Of a DNA stretch of 52,267 nt, positions 7,284 through 15,734 are shown one piece after another; the stretch's first letter is position 1, and the number at the start of each line of letters is the position of its first letter. Under the pieces are notes generated by a model that ran no database searches, was not told the origin of the DNA, and saw only the letters and a list, made by a program, of their open reading frames with translations. The stretch lies in NCBI RefSeq assembly GCF_027587205.1, contig NZ_JAPDOD010000060.1:1-52267 (forward strand). Reading direction: 5' to 3'. Origin of the DNA: Solirubrobacter ginsenosidimutans. GTDB lineage: Bacteria; Actinomycetota; Thermoleophilia; Solirubrobacterales; Solirubrobacteraceae. Made by a program: the position numbers and the translations under genes.

Positions 7284-8804
7284 CTAGTGGCGCACGGTCT
7301 TGGGCTTCTTCTTGGCCGCGGCCCGCCGCTTGGCGGCCGCCTTACGCTTCGCCGCCGCGGCCTTGCGCTTCTTGCTGGCCTTCGCTTTGACCGCGGCCCG
7401 CTTGCCCTTCTTGGACGTCGAGGTCGCCGCGCGGTTGAGGCCGGAGGCGCCGACGGTGGAGCTCGGGGCGGACGCGGCGCTCGCGCTGCCGTCCTCGTTG
7501 GAGGCGACCACGGCGACCCGCAGGCGCCGGCCGAGGTCCTCGCTGGAGACGACGTAGCTCGCGCCGGTCGCGGAGTCGATGTCCTCCCAGCCGGAGGCGA
7601 TTAGGCGCTGCCACTGGTACGTGTAGGCCGTCGGCGAGTTGGTCCACACGCCGACACGCGCGGTCAGGGTCTGGCCACGGCGCGTGGTGCCGGCGACGGA
7701 CGGGGCGGTCGTCGCGGCCGGCGGCTCAGGCACCCACAGGGAGCCGCCGCCACAGGCCGGCGCGACCTCGCCGCACCCGGCCAGGAACGCCGAGTCGTAC
7801 GTGTTCCAGTGCGTCGCCAGGTAGGAACCGGGAGCCGGCGCCGGGTTGAAGTAGTCGTCGTGGCCGCAGTCGTAGTTCTGCGGGATGGCGCCAGGAAGGC
7901 CGGCGCAGTCCTGCTGCATCGGGTGCGCGGCACCGCCGTCCTCGACGTAACACATGACGTCCGCGCCCTGCCAGCAATGGCCGTACTGCGGCGAGCTGCC
8001 GCCGGCCGGCTGCGTCGAGTGCGGCGCGCCCCACTGGACCGCGCCCAGGTTGTGCGTCATCTCGTGCAGGAAGCCTTCAGGCCACCAGCCCCAGCGCGCG
8101 CTGCCGGGGGCCGCCGCGCCGTCGCGGCTGAAGAGGATCGAGGTGAGCCCGCCGCGGTTGTGGATGTTCGCGGCGCCCTGGCGCTCGCCGGTCGGGCCCA
8201 TGACGGTCTCGCCCAAGCCGTACTCCTGCGTGGAGCCGGAGAGGCCGTCGGCGATCACGATCGCGTTGCGCGGCCCGGCGGCGGCGCCGAGCGCGCGCTG
8301 GACGGCGCCGGAGATCGCCGAGAAGTTGTCGGCATAGGAGGCGCGGGACCCTGGCAGCTGGACCGTTTGGATGTCCACGAACTGGGGCCCGCAGCCGGTG
8401 CCCATGTCGAAGCGGAGGCCCTTCGTGCCGCCGTCCTGGGCGGAGAGGAACCGCTGGACGATCGCGACGTTGGCCTGGATCGCGTCCTTCCAACCCGCGA
8501 ACCGGTCAGGCCGGTCGGCCGCATAGGCGTAGACCACCTTGAACTGCGCCTTCGTGGCCGGCGTGACGGGGGCGTTGTCGGCGCCCGTCTCGTCCCCGCA
8601 CCAGCCGGTCGGGAGCCCGTCGGGTCCGTCGCCGGCGGCCGCCTGAGCGGTCGACACGACGTCGGCGAGGTTGACGTCCTGCAGCTGCGTGCGCGTGTCG
8701 CGGTGCGTCAGCAGGTTCGGGTCCTTGTGCGGGACGGCGAAGGTCGGCAGCGCGAGCAGGGCAAGCGCGAAGGCGGCAGCTCCTATGGGACGAAGGCGGA
8801 TCAT
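7284..8804 (-). CDS. Secreted HExxH zinc metalloprotease with Ig-like domain and Lys/Ala-rich tail
   Basis: 506 residues. A signal peptide (about 1-23, LALLALPTFAVPH) leads into a catalytic domain containing HEMTHNLG (His247, His251), with a plausible third ligand in the APHS segment about ten residues later. Several Cys (CGDETG, GTGCGP, YGHCW, VMCYV, DCGHDDY) suggest disulfides. Residues about 365-445 resemble an Ig-like/PKD-like adhesion module (TTRRGQTLTARVGVW...YTYQWQR). The last 45 or so residues are a strongly basic Lys/Ala repeat (KKRKAAAAKRKAAAKRR). The protein is exported and probably degrades extracellular protein. The basic tail may hold it at the anionic cell surface or on nucleic acid (inference). 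Confidence 0.85.
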   Translation of the reverse strand: MIRLRPIGAAAFALALLALPTFAVPHKDPNLLTHRDTRTQLQDVNLADVVSTAQAAAGDGPDGLPTGWCGDETGADNAPVTPATKAQFKVVYAYAADRPDRFAGWKDAIQANVAIVQRFLSAQDGGTKGLRFDMGTGCGPQFVDIQTVQLPGSRASYADNFSAISGAVQRALGAAAGPRNAIVIADGLSGSTQEYGLGETVMGPTGERQGAANIHNRGGLTSILFSRDGAAAPGSARWGWWPEGFLHEMTHNLGAVQWGAPHSTQPAGGSSPQYGHCWQGADVMCYVEDGGAAHPMQQDCAGLPGAIPQNYDCGHDDYFNPAPAPGSYLATHWNTYDSAFLAGCGEVAPACGGGSLWVPEPPAATTAPSVAGTTRRGQTLTARVGVWTNSPTAYTYQWQRLIASGWEDIDSATGASYVVSSEDLGRRLRVAVVASNEDGSASAASAPSSTVGASGLNRAATSTSKKGKRAAVKAKASKKRKAAAAKRKAAAKRRAAAKKKPKTVRH

Positions 8805-8806
8805 CG

Positions 8807-8831
8807 TGCCCCGGTTGATCGACCCGGGGCA
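8807..8831 (-). terminator. Hairpin between the reductase-like gene and the metalloprotease gene
   Basis: TGCCCCGG (8807-8814) and CCGGGGCA (8824-8831) form an 8-bp perfect stem with a 9-nt loop. On the minus strand it lies directly after the reductase stop and ends 3 nt before the metalloprotease ATG. It could terminate the upstream transcript or control translation of the protease by masking its leader. Confidence 0.4.
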
Positions 8832-8838
8832 TAGGGGC

Positions 8839-10005
8839 TTAAGCCGCCCTGGACAGATCTCTGAGTGGCTCGATCCCCCAGCGGCCCGCCAGTGCGCTCA
8901 GTTCCGGGGTGATCGGCCAGCGGTCCGGCTGAGGTTCACCTTCGAACTCCGGCGCCGCGCCCTTGAGCAGCATCGAGCCGCGGTTGTCACCGATCGAACG
9001 GAGCGTCGCGACCTCCTCGGCGCTCAGCACGCTCGGCCCGCGGACGGCGGCCAGCTCGGCACGCTTGTCCTCGATCGACTTCGCGCTGCCGGACTCCTCG
9101 ATGAGCGTCGGCGCGACACAGTGCACGGGCCCGTGCGCCAGGTTCCAGTGGCAGGCGAGCTGGAGCATCGTCAGCCCGTGGCGTTCGGCGATCGGCCGCA
9201 TCGCCTCGAGCTTTGCGCGACCCGCCTCGACCCAGCCCGCCGGGCGGAACCCGCGATGGTCGTGGCGTCCGAACGCGTGCCCCTCGAGGACGTCGTCGTG
9301 GAAGAGACCGCCGTAGTCGACGACGCGGGTGATGACCTTCACGCCGTGGCGCTCGGCGGCAGGCAGCACGAGCTCGCCCGGCCACGGCTCGAGCGGGTTG
9401 AGGATCACCATCGCCCAGTCGATCCGGTCGCTGAAGCGCTCCAGGCAGTCGATCACATCGAGCGTGAAGCCGTTCGCCGGGCCCGGGGCGACGCCGAGCA
9501 TCCGCGTCAGGCCGTCGGCCTGCACCGCCGAGAACGCGTCCCACACCGCTTCGTTCGTATAGCCCGTCCGGTCCGGGTTGTGAAGCAGCAGGAGATCGAA
9601 GGAATCGACGCCGCAGCGCTCCAGGCTGCGCTCCGTGGCCATCCGCACGTAGTCCGCGTAGCCCTCGGGTCCGCGCAGCCGCGGATCGGTGAACCGGGGG
9701 AAGCCCTTGGCACCTTCACGCTGGCCCGTGTAGAAATCGTGTCCGATGGCGCCGACGATGGCGAAGTCCGAGCGGGGGATACCGGCGAGCGCGTGGCCGA
9801 GCAACGTGTCAGCGGCGCCCGCGCCATAGGTGTCCGCAGTTATGACGGTCGCGATACCCTCATCCGGGCGGAGCAGGGCAGCGAGCCGATCATCGTCGAT
9901 CGGTTCCCCAAAGTGCATGAAGCGCCCGCCGCTCCATGTCCCAACGGCGGCATTCGTCAGCTCAGGCCAACTTTCCCCATCAAAGTGTTCACTCAAGGCC
10001 CCCAT
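8839..10005 (-). CDS. Aldo/keto reductase-like protein lacking catalytic Asp and Lys
   Basis: 388 residues from ATG 10005. The TIM-barrel aldo/keto reductase layout is recognisable: TADTYGAGAADTLLG matches the usual DTAxxYGxGxxExxLG block, RSLERCGVDSFDLLLLHNPD matches the region of the catalytic His, and ILNPLEPWP with a C-terminal phosphate-binding-like region follows. In this alignment the catalytic Asp of DTA is Ile55 and the Lys of the TKVG motif is Ala, while Tyr60 and the His are kept. Reductase activity is therefore doubtful, or the chemistry differs. The substrate is unknown. The gene is divergent from a subtilase whose start lies only a few bases away, so promoters must be embedded in coding sequence or the genes are leaderless. 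Confidence 0.8.
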   Translation of the reverse strand: MGALSEHFDGESWPELTNAAVGTWSGGRFMHFGEPIDDDRLAALLRPDEGIATVITADTYGAGAADTLLGHALAGIPRSDFAIVGAIGHDFYTGQREGAKGFPRFTDPRLRGPEGYADYVRMATERSLERCGVDSFDLLLLHNPDRTGYTNEAVWDAFSAVQADGLTRMLGVAPGPANGFTLDVIDCLERFSDRIDWAMVILNPLEPWPGELVLPAAERHGVKVITRVVDYGGLFHDDVLEGHAFGRHDHRGFRPAGWVEAGRAKLEAMRPIAERHGLTMLQLACHWNLAHGPVHCVAPTLIEESGSAKSIEDKRAELAAVRGPSVLSAEEVATLRSIGDNRGSMLLKGAAPEFEGEPQPDRWPITPELSALAGRWGIEPLRDLSRAA

Positions 10006-10026
10006 GGAATGGCCGATGATACGAGG

Positions 10027-11796
10027 GTGACGCACTCGCGTTCGGGGTTGGCGTGCGCTGTCGCGCTTCTTTGCGCGATCGGCTGTGCCCTGCCCGCGCT
10101 CGCTCACGCGAAAACGGACACACCGACGCTCGACGACCGCTACACCCAGCAGTGGTCGCTCTCCAACGTCGAGTCGAAGCTCTATCCCGGGGCGATCGCC
10201 GACTCCGACATCGACGCTCCCGAGGCCTGGGAGATCATGGAGGGCCAGGGTGTGACGGTCGGCGTGGTCGATCAGCTGGTGTATGCCGCGCACCCGGACC
10301 TGGCGGGCCACGTCGAACCCGGGCAGGACTTCACGGAGGCGGACTCGTGCACGGCCGGCGATCCGGCCGGCGCAGATGACCACGGGACCATGATCGCGGG
10401 CATCGTCGCCGCTGGGCGCGACAACGGGGGCATCATCGGCGTCGCGCCGCTGGCGCACGTCATGCCGCTGCGGGCGATCGACAACTGCGGCACCGGGAAG
10501 CTGCCGTGGATCATCAAGGCGTTCGAGTACGCGGGCGCCCACGACATGCCGATCGTCACGGCCTCGTTCGCCAGCGATCCGCTCGATGGCCCGAACGCGG
10601 ACACCAACCAGGAGTTCGTCAAGGTCTTCGACCGCTATCCCAACACCCTGTTCGTCGTCGCCGCCGGCAACGAGGGCAACGACAACGACGATCCCGCGCA
10701 TCCGGTCTATCCGTGCTCGACCAAGCGGCCCGGCTCGGACCCGGACATCGCGAACCTGATCTGCGTCGGCATGACCGACACGATGGACAAACCCGCCTGC
10801 TGGGGAAACATCGGGCAGACCACCGTCGATCTCTTCGCTCCCGGCGTGTCGATCCTGAGCACGGTCCGCGGCGGCTTCGGCGGCTACATGTACCGCAGCG
10901 GGACGTCGATGGCGGCGCCGATGGTCGCCGGAGCCGCGGCGATCGTCCTCTCGACCGAGCCCCAGCTCGGCGCTGCGCAGCTGGCGCAGCGGCTCAGGGA
11001 CAGCGTGGACCCCAAGCAGCCGCTGGAGCCGTTCTCCGTCGCCGGTGGCCGCCTCAACGCGGCGCGCGCGGCGGGCGCTCCGGGCCGGCTCAACAGCGGT
11101 GGCGGCGAATCCGTGGCCTGGGCCTCATGTGACCGCGACCACGACTCGTTCCGCGACGACTCCGGCGCGGATCAGTGCCCGGGCGTCCCGGGCTCGGTGC
11201 GCGGCTGTCCCGACAGCGACGGCGACGGCCTGGGCGACTCCACCGACAACTGCAGGTCGATCGCCAACGCCGACCAGGCCGATGCCGACTCCGACGGCGT
11301 CGGCGATGCCTGCGACGCGATGCCGCGAGGCACCGACGACGACGGGGACAACCGACCGTTGCTCGACGATCTCTGCCCGCTGCAGCCCGCCTTCACGGCC
11401 GACGGCTGCCCGGCGATCGACCAGCACCAATCCGGCGACCCGAAGAACCCGATCGCGACGCCCACGCCCACGGTGACCCCCACCGGCGCCGCCGTGATCG
11501 TCTCGCTCAAGGCGAAGGTGACCCCCAAGAGCTGCCCCAAGAGCACCCCGAAGTGCGCGCGGGTGGCCAAGGTCACGGTCAAGCTCTCGCGGCAGGCGAA
11601 GGTCGCCCTCAAGCTCGAGCAGCAGGTGCGCAAGCGCGGCAAGCTCGTCTGGAAGCGCGTGAGCGTGCAGTCGATGTCGGCGAATGCGAAGGGCACCACC
11701 CTGACGGTTCGCGGCAAGCGCGGCCAGCCTCGGTCCAAGTACCGCGTGACGGCGACGCTGGCCAACAAGGCCAAGGCCGTCAGCTTCACGGTGTGA
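10027..11796 (+). CDS. Secreted subtilisin-like serine protease with TSP3 calcium-binding repeats
   Basis: 589 residues from GTG 10027; ATG 10009 would add DD before the signal sequence and is less likely. Signal peptide about 1-28 (LPALAHA). The S8 triad is Asp82 (GVVDQL), His119 (DDHGTMIAG) and Ser294 (SGTSMAAPM), with the oxyanion Asn in VAAGNEGN. After the protease domain (to about 355) comes a thrombospondin type-3-like Asp-rich segment (DSDGDGLGDSTDNC and DADSDGVGDACD) that should bind calcium. A TPTPTVTPT linker and a Lys-rich C-terminal beta domain of about 100 residues follow. It is likely an extracellular, calcium-stabilised protease. The stop overlaps the next gene by four bases. 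Confidence 0.9.
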   Translation: MTHSRSGLACAVALLCAIGCALPALAHAKTDTPTLDDRYTQQWSLSNVESKLYPGAIADSDIDAPEAWEIMEGQGVTVGVVDQLVYAAHPDLAGHVEPGQDFTEADSCTAGDPAGADDHGTMIAGIVAAGRDNGGIIGVAPLAHVMPLRAIDNCGTGKLPWIIKAFEYAGAHDMPIVTASFASDPLDGPNADTNQEFVKVFDRYPNTLFVVAAGNEGNDNDDPAHPVYPCSTKRPGSDPDIANLICVGMTDTMDKPACWGNIGQTTVDLFAPGVSILSTVRGGFGGYMYRSGTSMAAPMVAGAAAIVLSTEPQLGAAQLAQRLRDSVDPKQPLEPFSVAGGRLNAARAAGAPGRLNSGGGESVAWASCDRDHDSFRDDSGADQCPGVPGSVRGCPDSDGDGLGDSTDNCRSIANADQADADSDGVGDACDAMPRGTDDDGDNRPLLDDLCPLQPAFTADGCPAIDQHQSGDPKNPIATPTPTVTPTGAAVIVSLKAKVTPKSCPKSTPKCARVAKVTVKLSRQAKVALKLEQQVRKRGKLVWKRVSVQSMSANAKGTTLTVRGKRGQPRSKYRVTATLANKAKAVSFTV

Positions 11797-12545
11797 GCCG
11801 GCTCGGGGTTCTCGCCTTCGGTGACTCGATCACCAACGGCGGTGGCGAGCTCCAATGGGGCGTCGCGCTGCAGTCCTGGGCGCTGTGGGTGGCGCGGGGG
11901 CTCGGCCTGGCGTTCACGACCTACGCCGTCGACGGCGCGAGCGCCGAGCACGTCGCGCACGCCCAGCTGCCGGCCTTCCTCGCCCGCACCGCGACCCCCG
12001 ACGGGCGCTACGACCTCGGATGCCTCTACGTCGGCGTCAACGACGTCCGTAGACCCGATTGGGACCCTGCAGCGTTCGCCGCCGACCACGCGTTCGCGCT
12101 GGACGCACTCGCGGCGCGCTGCGACCGCCTGCTGGTGGTGACGCTCCCGGAGGACCTGGGGCGCCCGCGGGCGCCGGGTGTGGCGGAAGCCAACGCGATC
12201 GTCGAGGCCGCGGCACGGGCGCGTGGGGCGCTGGTGCTCGACCTCCGCGCGTTCGGGGCCCGCAACCTCGTGATGGTCGACCACGTCCATCCGACCGCGT
12301 TCGGGCAGGTGTGGATCGCCGAGCGCGCGCTCGACGTGCTGGCGGCGGACGGGATGGACGTCCGCGTGCGGCCCTCGACCCTGATCTCGCCCGCCGGCGG
12401 GACCCGCAAGCAGCGGCTGCAGGGCGACTGGACCTACGTCTACCGGCGGCTCAAGGAGCAGGCTCGGGCGCTTCGGGCTGGCGCGGGTCCGGTGCGCCGA
12501 GTTGCTCGAGCCGCTTCGGCACGAACCGGTAGCTCAGGAACATGA
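11793..12545 (+). CDS. SGNH/GDSL family esterase-like hydrolase
   Basis: 250 residues from GTG 11793, overlapping the subtilase stop (GTGA). Block I LAFGDSITNGGG carries the nucleophile Ser, block III YVGVNDVRRPDW the oxyanion Asn, and block V VDHVHPTAFGQ the Asp/His pair. There is no signal peptide, so it is probably cytoplasmic despite being coupled to an exported protease. Substrate unknown: lipase, deacetylase and acyl-esterase roles are all possible in this family. The final 32 codons run antisense into the convergent DUF3159 gene. The catalytic core ends before this overlap. Confidence 0.9.
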   Translation: MSRLGVLAFGDSITNGGGELQWGVALQSWALWVARGLGLAFTTYAVDGASAEHVAHAQLPAFLARTATPDGRYDLGCLYVGVNDVRRPDWDPAAFAADHAFALDALAARCDRLLVVTLPEDLGRPRAPGVAEANAIVEAAARARGALVLDLRAFGARNLVMVDHVHPTAFGQVWIAERALDVLAADGMDVRVRPSTLISPAGGTRKQRLQGDWTYVYRRLKEQARALRAGAGPVRRVARAASARTGSSGT

Positions 12546-13104
12546 GCAGCCCGAACGCGGGCCAGCCCATCGCGACCGACGCCGCGGCCAGCCAGCCGAC
12601 GCGCCCGGTCGCGATCAAAACGGCGTAGACGGCGGCGCGGAAGCCGAACAGCGCGGCCCAGGCCAGCGTCAGCTCGGTCATCGCGCGGCGGACCGCGGGG
12701 AGCTTGGCCCAGCCCGGCTCCGCACGGAACAGCGCGGCGACGAGGAACCCCGTGATCGGCTGACGGATCACCGCCGAGCCCGCGAACACGATCGCGTAGC
12801 CGGCCTGGATGAGCGCCCGGGGGACGAAGTAGGTCTCGGCCTTGCCGGTGCGCCAGGCGATCACCGCGGAGATCACGGTGACGAACAGCCCGCCGAGCAC
12901 ATTGACGACGGTCTTCTTGCGCACGACCCGCTCGACGGCCATCACCACGCCGAGCGCGATGGCGACGATCGCGGCGGTCTTGAGGCCCCAGATCGCGTAG
13001 ACGACGACGAACGCGATCGGCCCCGTGCCGGTGTCCAGCATCGCGCGCTTGTCGCGCAGGATGTCGACCGGGCTGGGCGGGTGCTCAGGGGGCGGCTGGG
13101 ACAC
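12451..13104 (-). CDS. DUF3159 family integral membrane protein
   Basis: 217 residues, GTG start. About five hydrophobic helices (roughly 28-45, 47-62, 72-88, 100-118 and 150-195). The pattern of WGLKTAAIVA, RQPITGF and TELTLAWAALFGFRAAVY matches the actinobacterial DUF3159 family of unknown function, in which these proteins are multi-pass membrane proteins. The C-terminal 20 residues are Pro/Glu-rich and cytoplasmic. Only 3 bp separate it from the upstream methyltransferase gene, so the two form an operon. Its 3' end overlaps the SGNH gene by 95 bp in convergent orientation. Confidence 0.85.
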   Translation of the reverse strand: MSQPPPEHPPSPVDILRDKRAMLDTGTGPIAFVVVYAIWGLKTAAIVAIALGVVMAVERVVRKKTVVNVLGGLFVTVISAVIAWRTGKAETYFVPRALIQAGYAIVFAGSAVIRQPITGFLVAALFRAEPGWAKLPAVRRAMTELTLAWAALFGFRAAVYAVLIATGRVGWLAAASVAMGWPAFGLLMFLSYRFVPKRLEQLGAPDPRQPEAPEPAP

Positions 13105-13107
13105 GCC

Positions 13108-14019
13108 TCACCCCGGTTTGCGGGCCGCGACCATCAGGTTGTAGAAGATCCGCGGCGGCAGGCGCGGCTCGAGCAGCTTGCGGTCCACCTTCTGCAGGAA
13201 GATATAGCCGTTGTAGGCGTACTTGATCCAGCCCCACGGGATGCTCTGCGGGTCGGCTGAGGACTCCAGCGTGCGGTTGAACCAGCCGAACCAGTTCGCC
13301 AGCAGTTCCTCGCCCTGGACGCGGACGTCGGCGAAGCCCGCCGCCTTGGTGTGGCGCTCGAGGTCGGCCGGCACGAAGGCGTGGACGTCGACGAAGGCCT
13401 CGAGCGCATGCTCCTGCTCGTCCGTGCCGCCGTCGTGGGTGGGTGCGGGGCTGGCCCGGACGAGCTTGCGCCACAGCGGCCCCGCCTTGAGCCCCGCGCG
13501 CTTGGGATAGGCGGCGATGCGATCGCCTGAGCGGCTCGGCTCACCCGCGAAGAACAGCGTCCCGCCCGGCTTGAGCACCCGCTTGAACTCCGCGAAGCAG
13601 GCGTCCAGGTCGGGCAGGTGGTGCAGCACGGCGTGGCCGAGGACCAGGTCGAAGCTCTCGTCCTCGAACGGCAACTGGCTCGCATCGCAGGCCGCGGTCT
13701 CGACCTCGAGCCCGAGCTGGAGCGCGTTGTGCTCGAGCGTGGCCAGCATGCCGGGGCTGATGTCCGTGCACGTCGCGTGCTTCACCACGCCGGTCTGCAG
13801 CAGGTTGAGGCTGAAGTAGCCGGTGCCGGCGCCGATCTCCAGCGAGTTGGCGAACGGGCCGGGGCGCGGCCCGAGCAGCTTCGTGATCTTCCCCAGCACC
13901 TGCTGATGGCCGATCTTGCCGAACGAGATCCCCCATTTGGAGTCGTACGACTCGGCCGCCACGTCGTGGTAGCGACGGTTGACGTCCAGGATCTCGTGCT
14001 CGGTGGGCGGGGCGACCAT
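13108..14019 (-). CDS. Class I SAM-dependent methyltransferase
   Basis: 303 residues. Motif I LEIGAGTGYFSLNLL binds S-adenosylmethionine, with acidic TDISPGML after strand 2, DASQLPFEDESFDLVLGHAVLHHL as the motif II/III region and RVLKPGGTLFFAGEP as the post-motif, all typical of the Methyltransf_11/25 family. The C-terminal 130 residues (DVHAFVPADLERHTKAAGF..) form an extension with several aromatic residues that may contact a lipid or polyketide-like substrate. The substrate cannot be named. Start ATG 14019; it is the first gene of the pair with the DUF3159 gene. Confidence 0.92.
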   Translation of the reverse strand: MVAPPTEHEILDVNRRYHDVAAESYDSKWGISFGKIGHQQVLGKITKLLGPRPGPFANSLEIGAGTGYFSLNLLQTGVVKHATCTDISPGMLATLEHNALQLGLEVETAACDASQLPFEDESFDLVLGHAVLHHLPDLDACFAEFKRVLKPGGTLFFAGEPSRSGDRIAAYPKRAGLKAGPLWRKLVRASPAPTHDGGTDEQEHALEAFVDVHAFVPADLERHTKAAGFADVRVQGEELLANWFGWFNRTLESSADPQSIPWGWIKYAYNGYIFLQKVDRKLLEPRLPPRIFYNLMVAARKPG

Positions 14020-14040
14020 GGGCGGTCATGAATGTAGCCG

Positions 14041-15627
14041 TCAGGGCGTGGCGGAGGCAGCGATCCAGCGCAGGATCCGGGCCAGATCCGGCTGCGGGGC
14101 GCCGCGGGTGACGAAGCCCAGCGTGGTGCTCCCGGCCAGCGGCGTGAAGGTCAGGCCGGCCGGATCGCTCGCGGTCAGCGGGCGGTCGACGAGTCCGGCG
14201 TCCACGATCCCGCGCGCGGCGTCGGCGATCCCCATGTCGGTCCCGCCGCCGACGAGCGTGAAGCGGGTGGCGTGCGGGCGGGCGTCCAGGACCTCGGCGA
14301 CCGCCGCGCCGGCGACCGTCGACCCGCTGAGGGCGATCGTGGCCGGCGCGGGCGAGGTGCCGCCGACGCGGGCCTTGGCGGAGGCGATACGGCGGCCGGA
14401 GGCGTCGAGGCCTTCCGCGAGCAACTGGTGACCCTTGAAGTTGCGCAGGACGAGCGTCAGCGGGGAGCGCTTGCCGCGCAGCACCGAGACCTCCTCGCCG
14501 TCGAGCCGCACGCGCACGTCACTCACGGCGCCGCTCTTGGTCATCTGGACGCGGATCACCCGGCCGCGCCGCTTGGCCGAGAGGATGCGGACCGTCGGCG
14601 TCTGGCCGAGCGTCGAGATCGCCGCGCGAGCGTCCTGCGCGGCGGCCTGGACCGAGCCCAGCGCGTCGACGTAGCCGGGCTTGCCCGGGGTCGGCGGGCG
14701 GACCGCGTGCTCGAGCAGCAGGCCGCGCAGCTGCTGGGCCGAGAGCCCCGGCGCCACCGACGCCATCAGCGCCGCGACGCCGGACACGTGCGGCGCCGCC
14801 ATCGAGGTGCCCGAGCGCGTCTCATAGCCTCCGTCCTTCGCCGTCGAGACGACGCCCTCGCCCGGCGCCGCGACCGGAACGGTCAGCGGGCCGAAGTTCG
14901 AGAACTGGGGGATCGCCTCGCCGTCGTCGGCGGGTGCGGTGGCGGCCACGCCGACGAGGTTGTCCGAGGGGATCGAGACCGGGTACAGCGGCCGGCGGTC
15001 GACGTTGCGGCCCATGTTCCCGGCCGAGCAGACGATCAGGACGTTCGCGGCGGCCGCCTCCTTGACCGCGGCGCGGACCTTGGGGTCGTCGGCCGTCGTC
15101 TCAAGGCTGAGGTTGATGATCTGCGCGCCGTTGGCCGCGGCGTAGCGGATCCCGTCGGCCAGCATCTTGGTCGAGCCGGACCCGCGCGAGTCGAGGACCC
15201 GGACCGTCATCAGCTTGGCCTTGTACGCGACCCCCACGACGCCCTGGCCGTTCTGCGCCGCCGCGATCGTCCCCGCGACGTGCGTCCCGTGTCCGTCCTG
15301 GTCATTGAGTGAGTGCTCACCCGTAAGGTCCACGCCATGAATGTCGTCGACGTAGCCGTTGCCGTCGTCGTCCTTGTCGTTGCCCGGGATCTCGGTGGGG
15401 TTCGTCCACAGGTTCGGGGCGAGGTCGGGGTGGCTGAGCCGGATGCCCGAGTCGACCACGGCGACCATGACGCCCGCGCCCTGGGAGAGCTTCCACGCCC
15501 CGGGCAGGTCGAGCACGGTCTGCGGCGACGCGGCCCACTGCTCCACGGGCGACGGGTCCGCGATGGCAGGCGCGGCGGACGCGGCCAGCGGCAGCACCGC
15601 GAGCAACGCGACGAGAGCGCGGGCCAT
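14041..15627 (-). CDS. Secreted subtilase with C-terminal PstS-like domain
   Basis: 528 residues. Signal peptide about 1-23 (LPLAASAAPAIA). The S8 catalytic domain has Asp59 (VAVVDSGI), His113 (DGHGTHVAG), oxyanion Asn204 (SAGN) and Ser275 (SGTSMAAPH). A linker/beta region (345-425) follows. Residues 430-528 then read like the first lobe of a phosphate-binding (PstS-type) solute-binding protein: IALSGSTVAGAAVAEVL, FTLVGGGTDMGIADAARGIVDAGLVDRPLTASD, LTFTPLAGSTT. In PstS these segments carry the GSST phosphate loop and the later G-S-G-x-G turn. The protease assignment is secure; the PstS-like reading is my own pattern match. The gene stands alone on this strand, 107 bp from the divergent MmcQ-like gene. 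Confidence 0.88.
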   Translation of the reverse strand: MARALVALLAVLPLAASAAPAIADPSPVEQWAASPQTVLDLPGAWKLSQGAGVMVAVVDSGIRLSHPDLAPNLWTNPTEIPGNDKDDDGNGYVDDIHGVDLTGEHSLNDQDGHGTHVAGTIAAAQNGQGVVGVAYKAKLMTVRVLDSRGSGSTKMLADGIRYAAANGAQIINLSLETTADDPKVRAAVKEAAAANVLIVCSAGNMGRNVDRRPLYPVSIPSDNLVGVAATAPADDGEAIPQFSNFGPLTVPVAAPGEGVVSTAKDGGYETRSGTSMAAPHVSGVAALMASVAPGLSAQQLRGLLLEHAVRPPTPGKPGYVDALGSVQAAAQDARAAISTLGQTPTVRILSAKRRGRVIRVQMTKSGAVSDVRVRLDGEEVSVLRGKRSPLTLVLRNFKGHQLLAEGLDASGRRIASAKARVGGTSPAPATIALSGSTVAGAAVAEVLDARPHATRFTLVGGGTDMGIADAARGIVDAGLVDRPLTASDPAGLTFTPLAGSTTLGFVTRGAPQPDLARILRWIAASATP

Positions 15628-15734
15628 GGCCCGACGCTAAAGCGTGCGCACTCAGGCACATCGAACCGTAGAACGGACGATCGCGTCCGGACGCCGCGCG
15701 CCCAGGTGCGGAGTAGTTCGCATACTGACAAGCG

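Noticed and set aside
8671..10008. Long N-terminal extension of the subtilase frame
   Set aside because: It runs antisense through the reductase-like gene, and a proper signal peptide begins only at 10009-10027.
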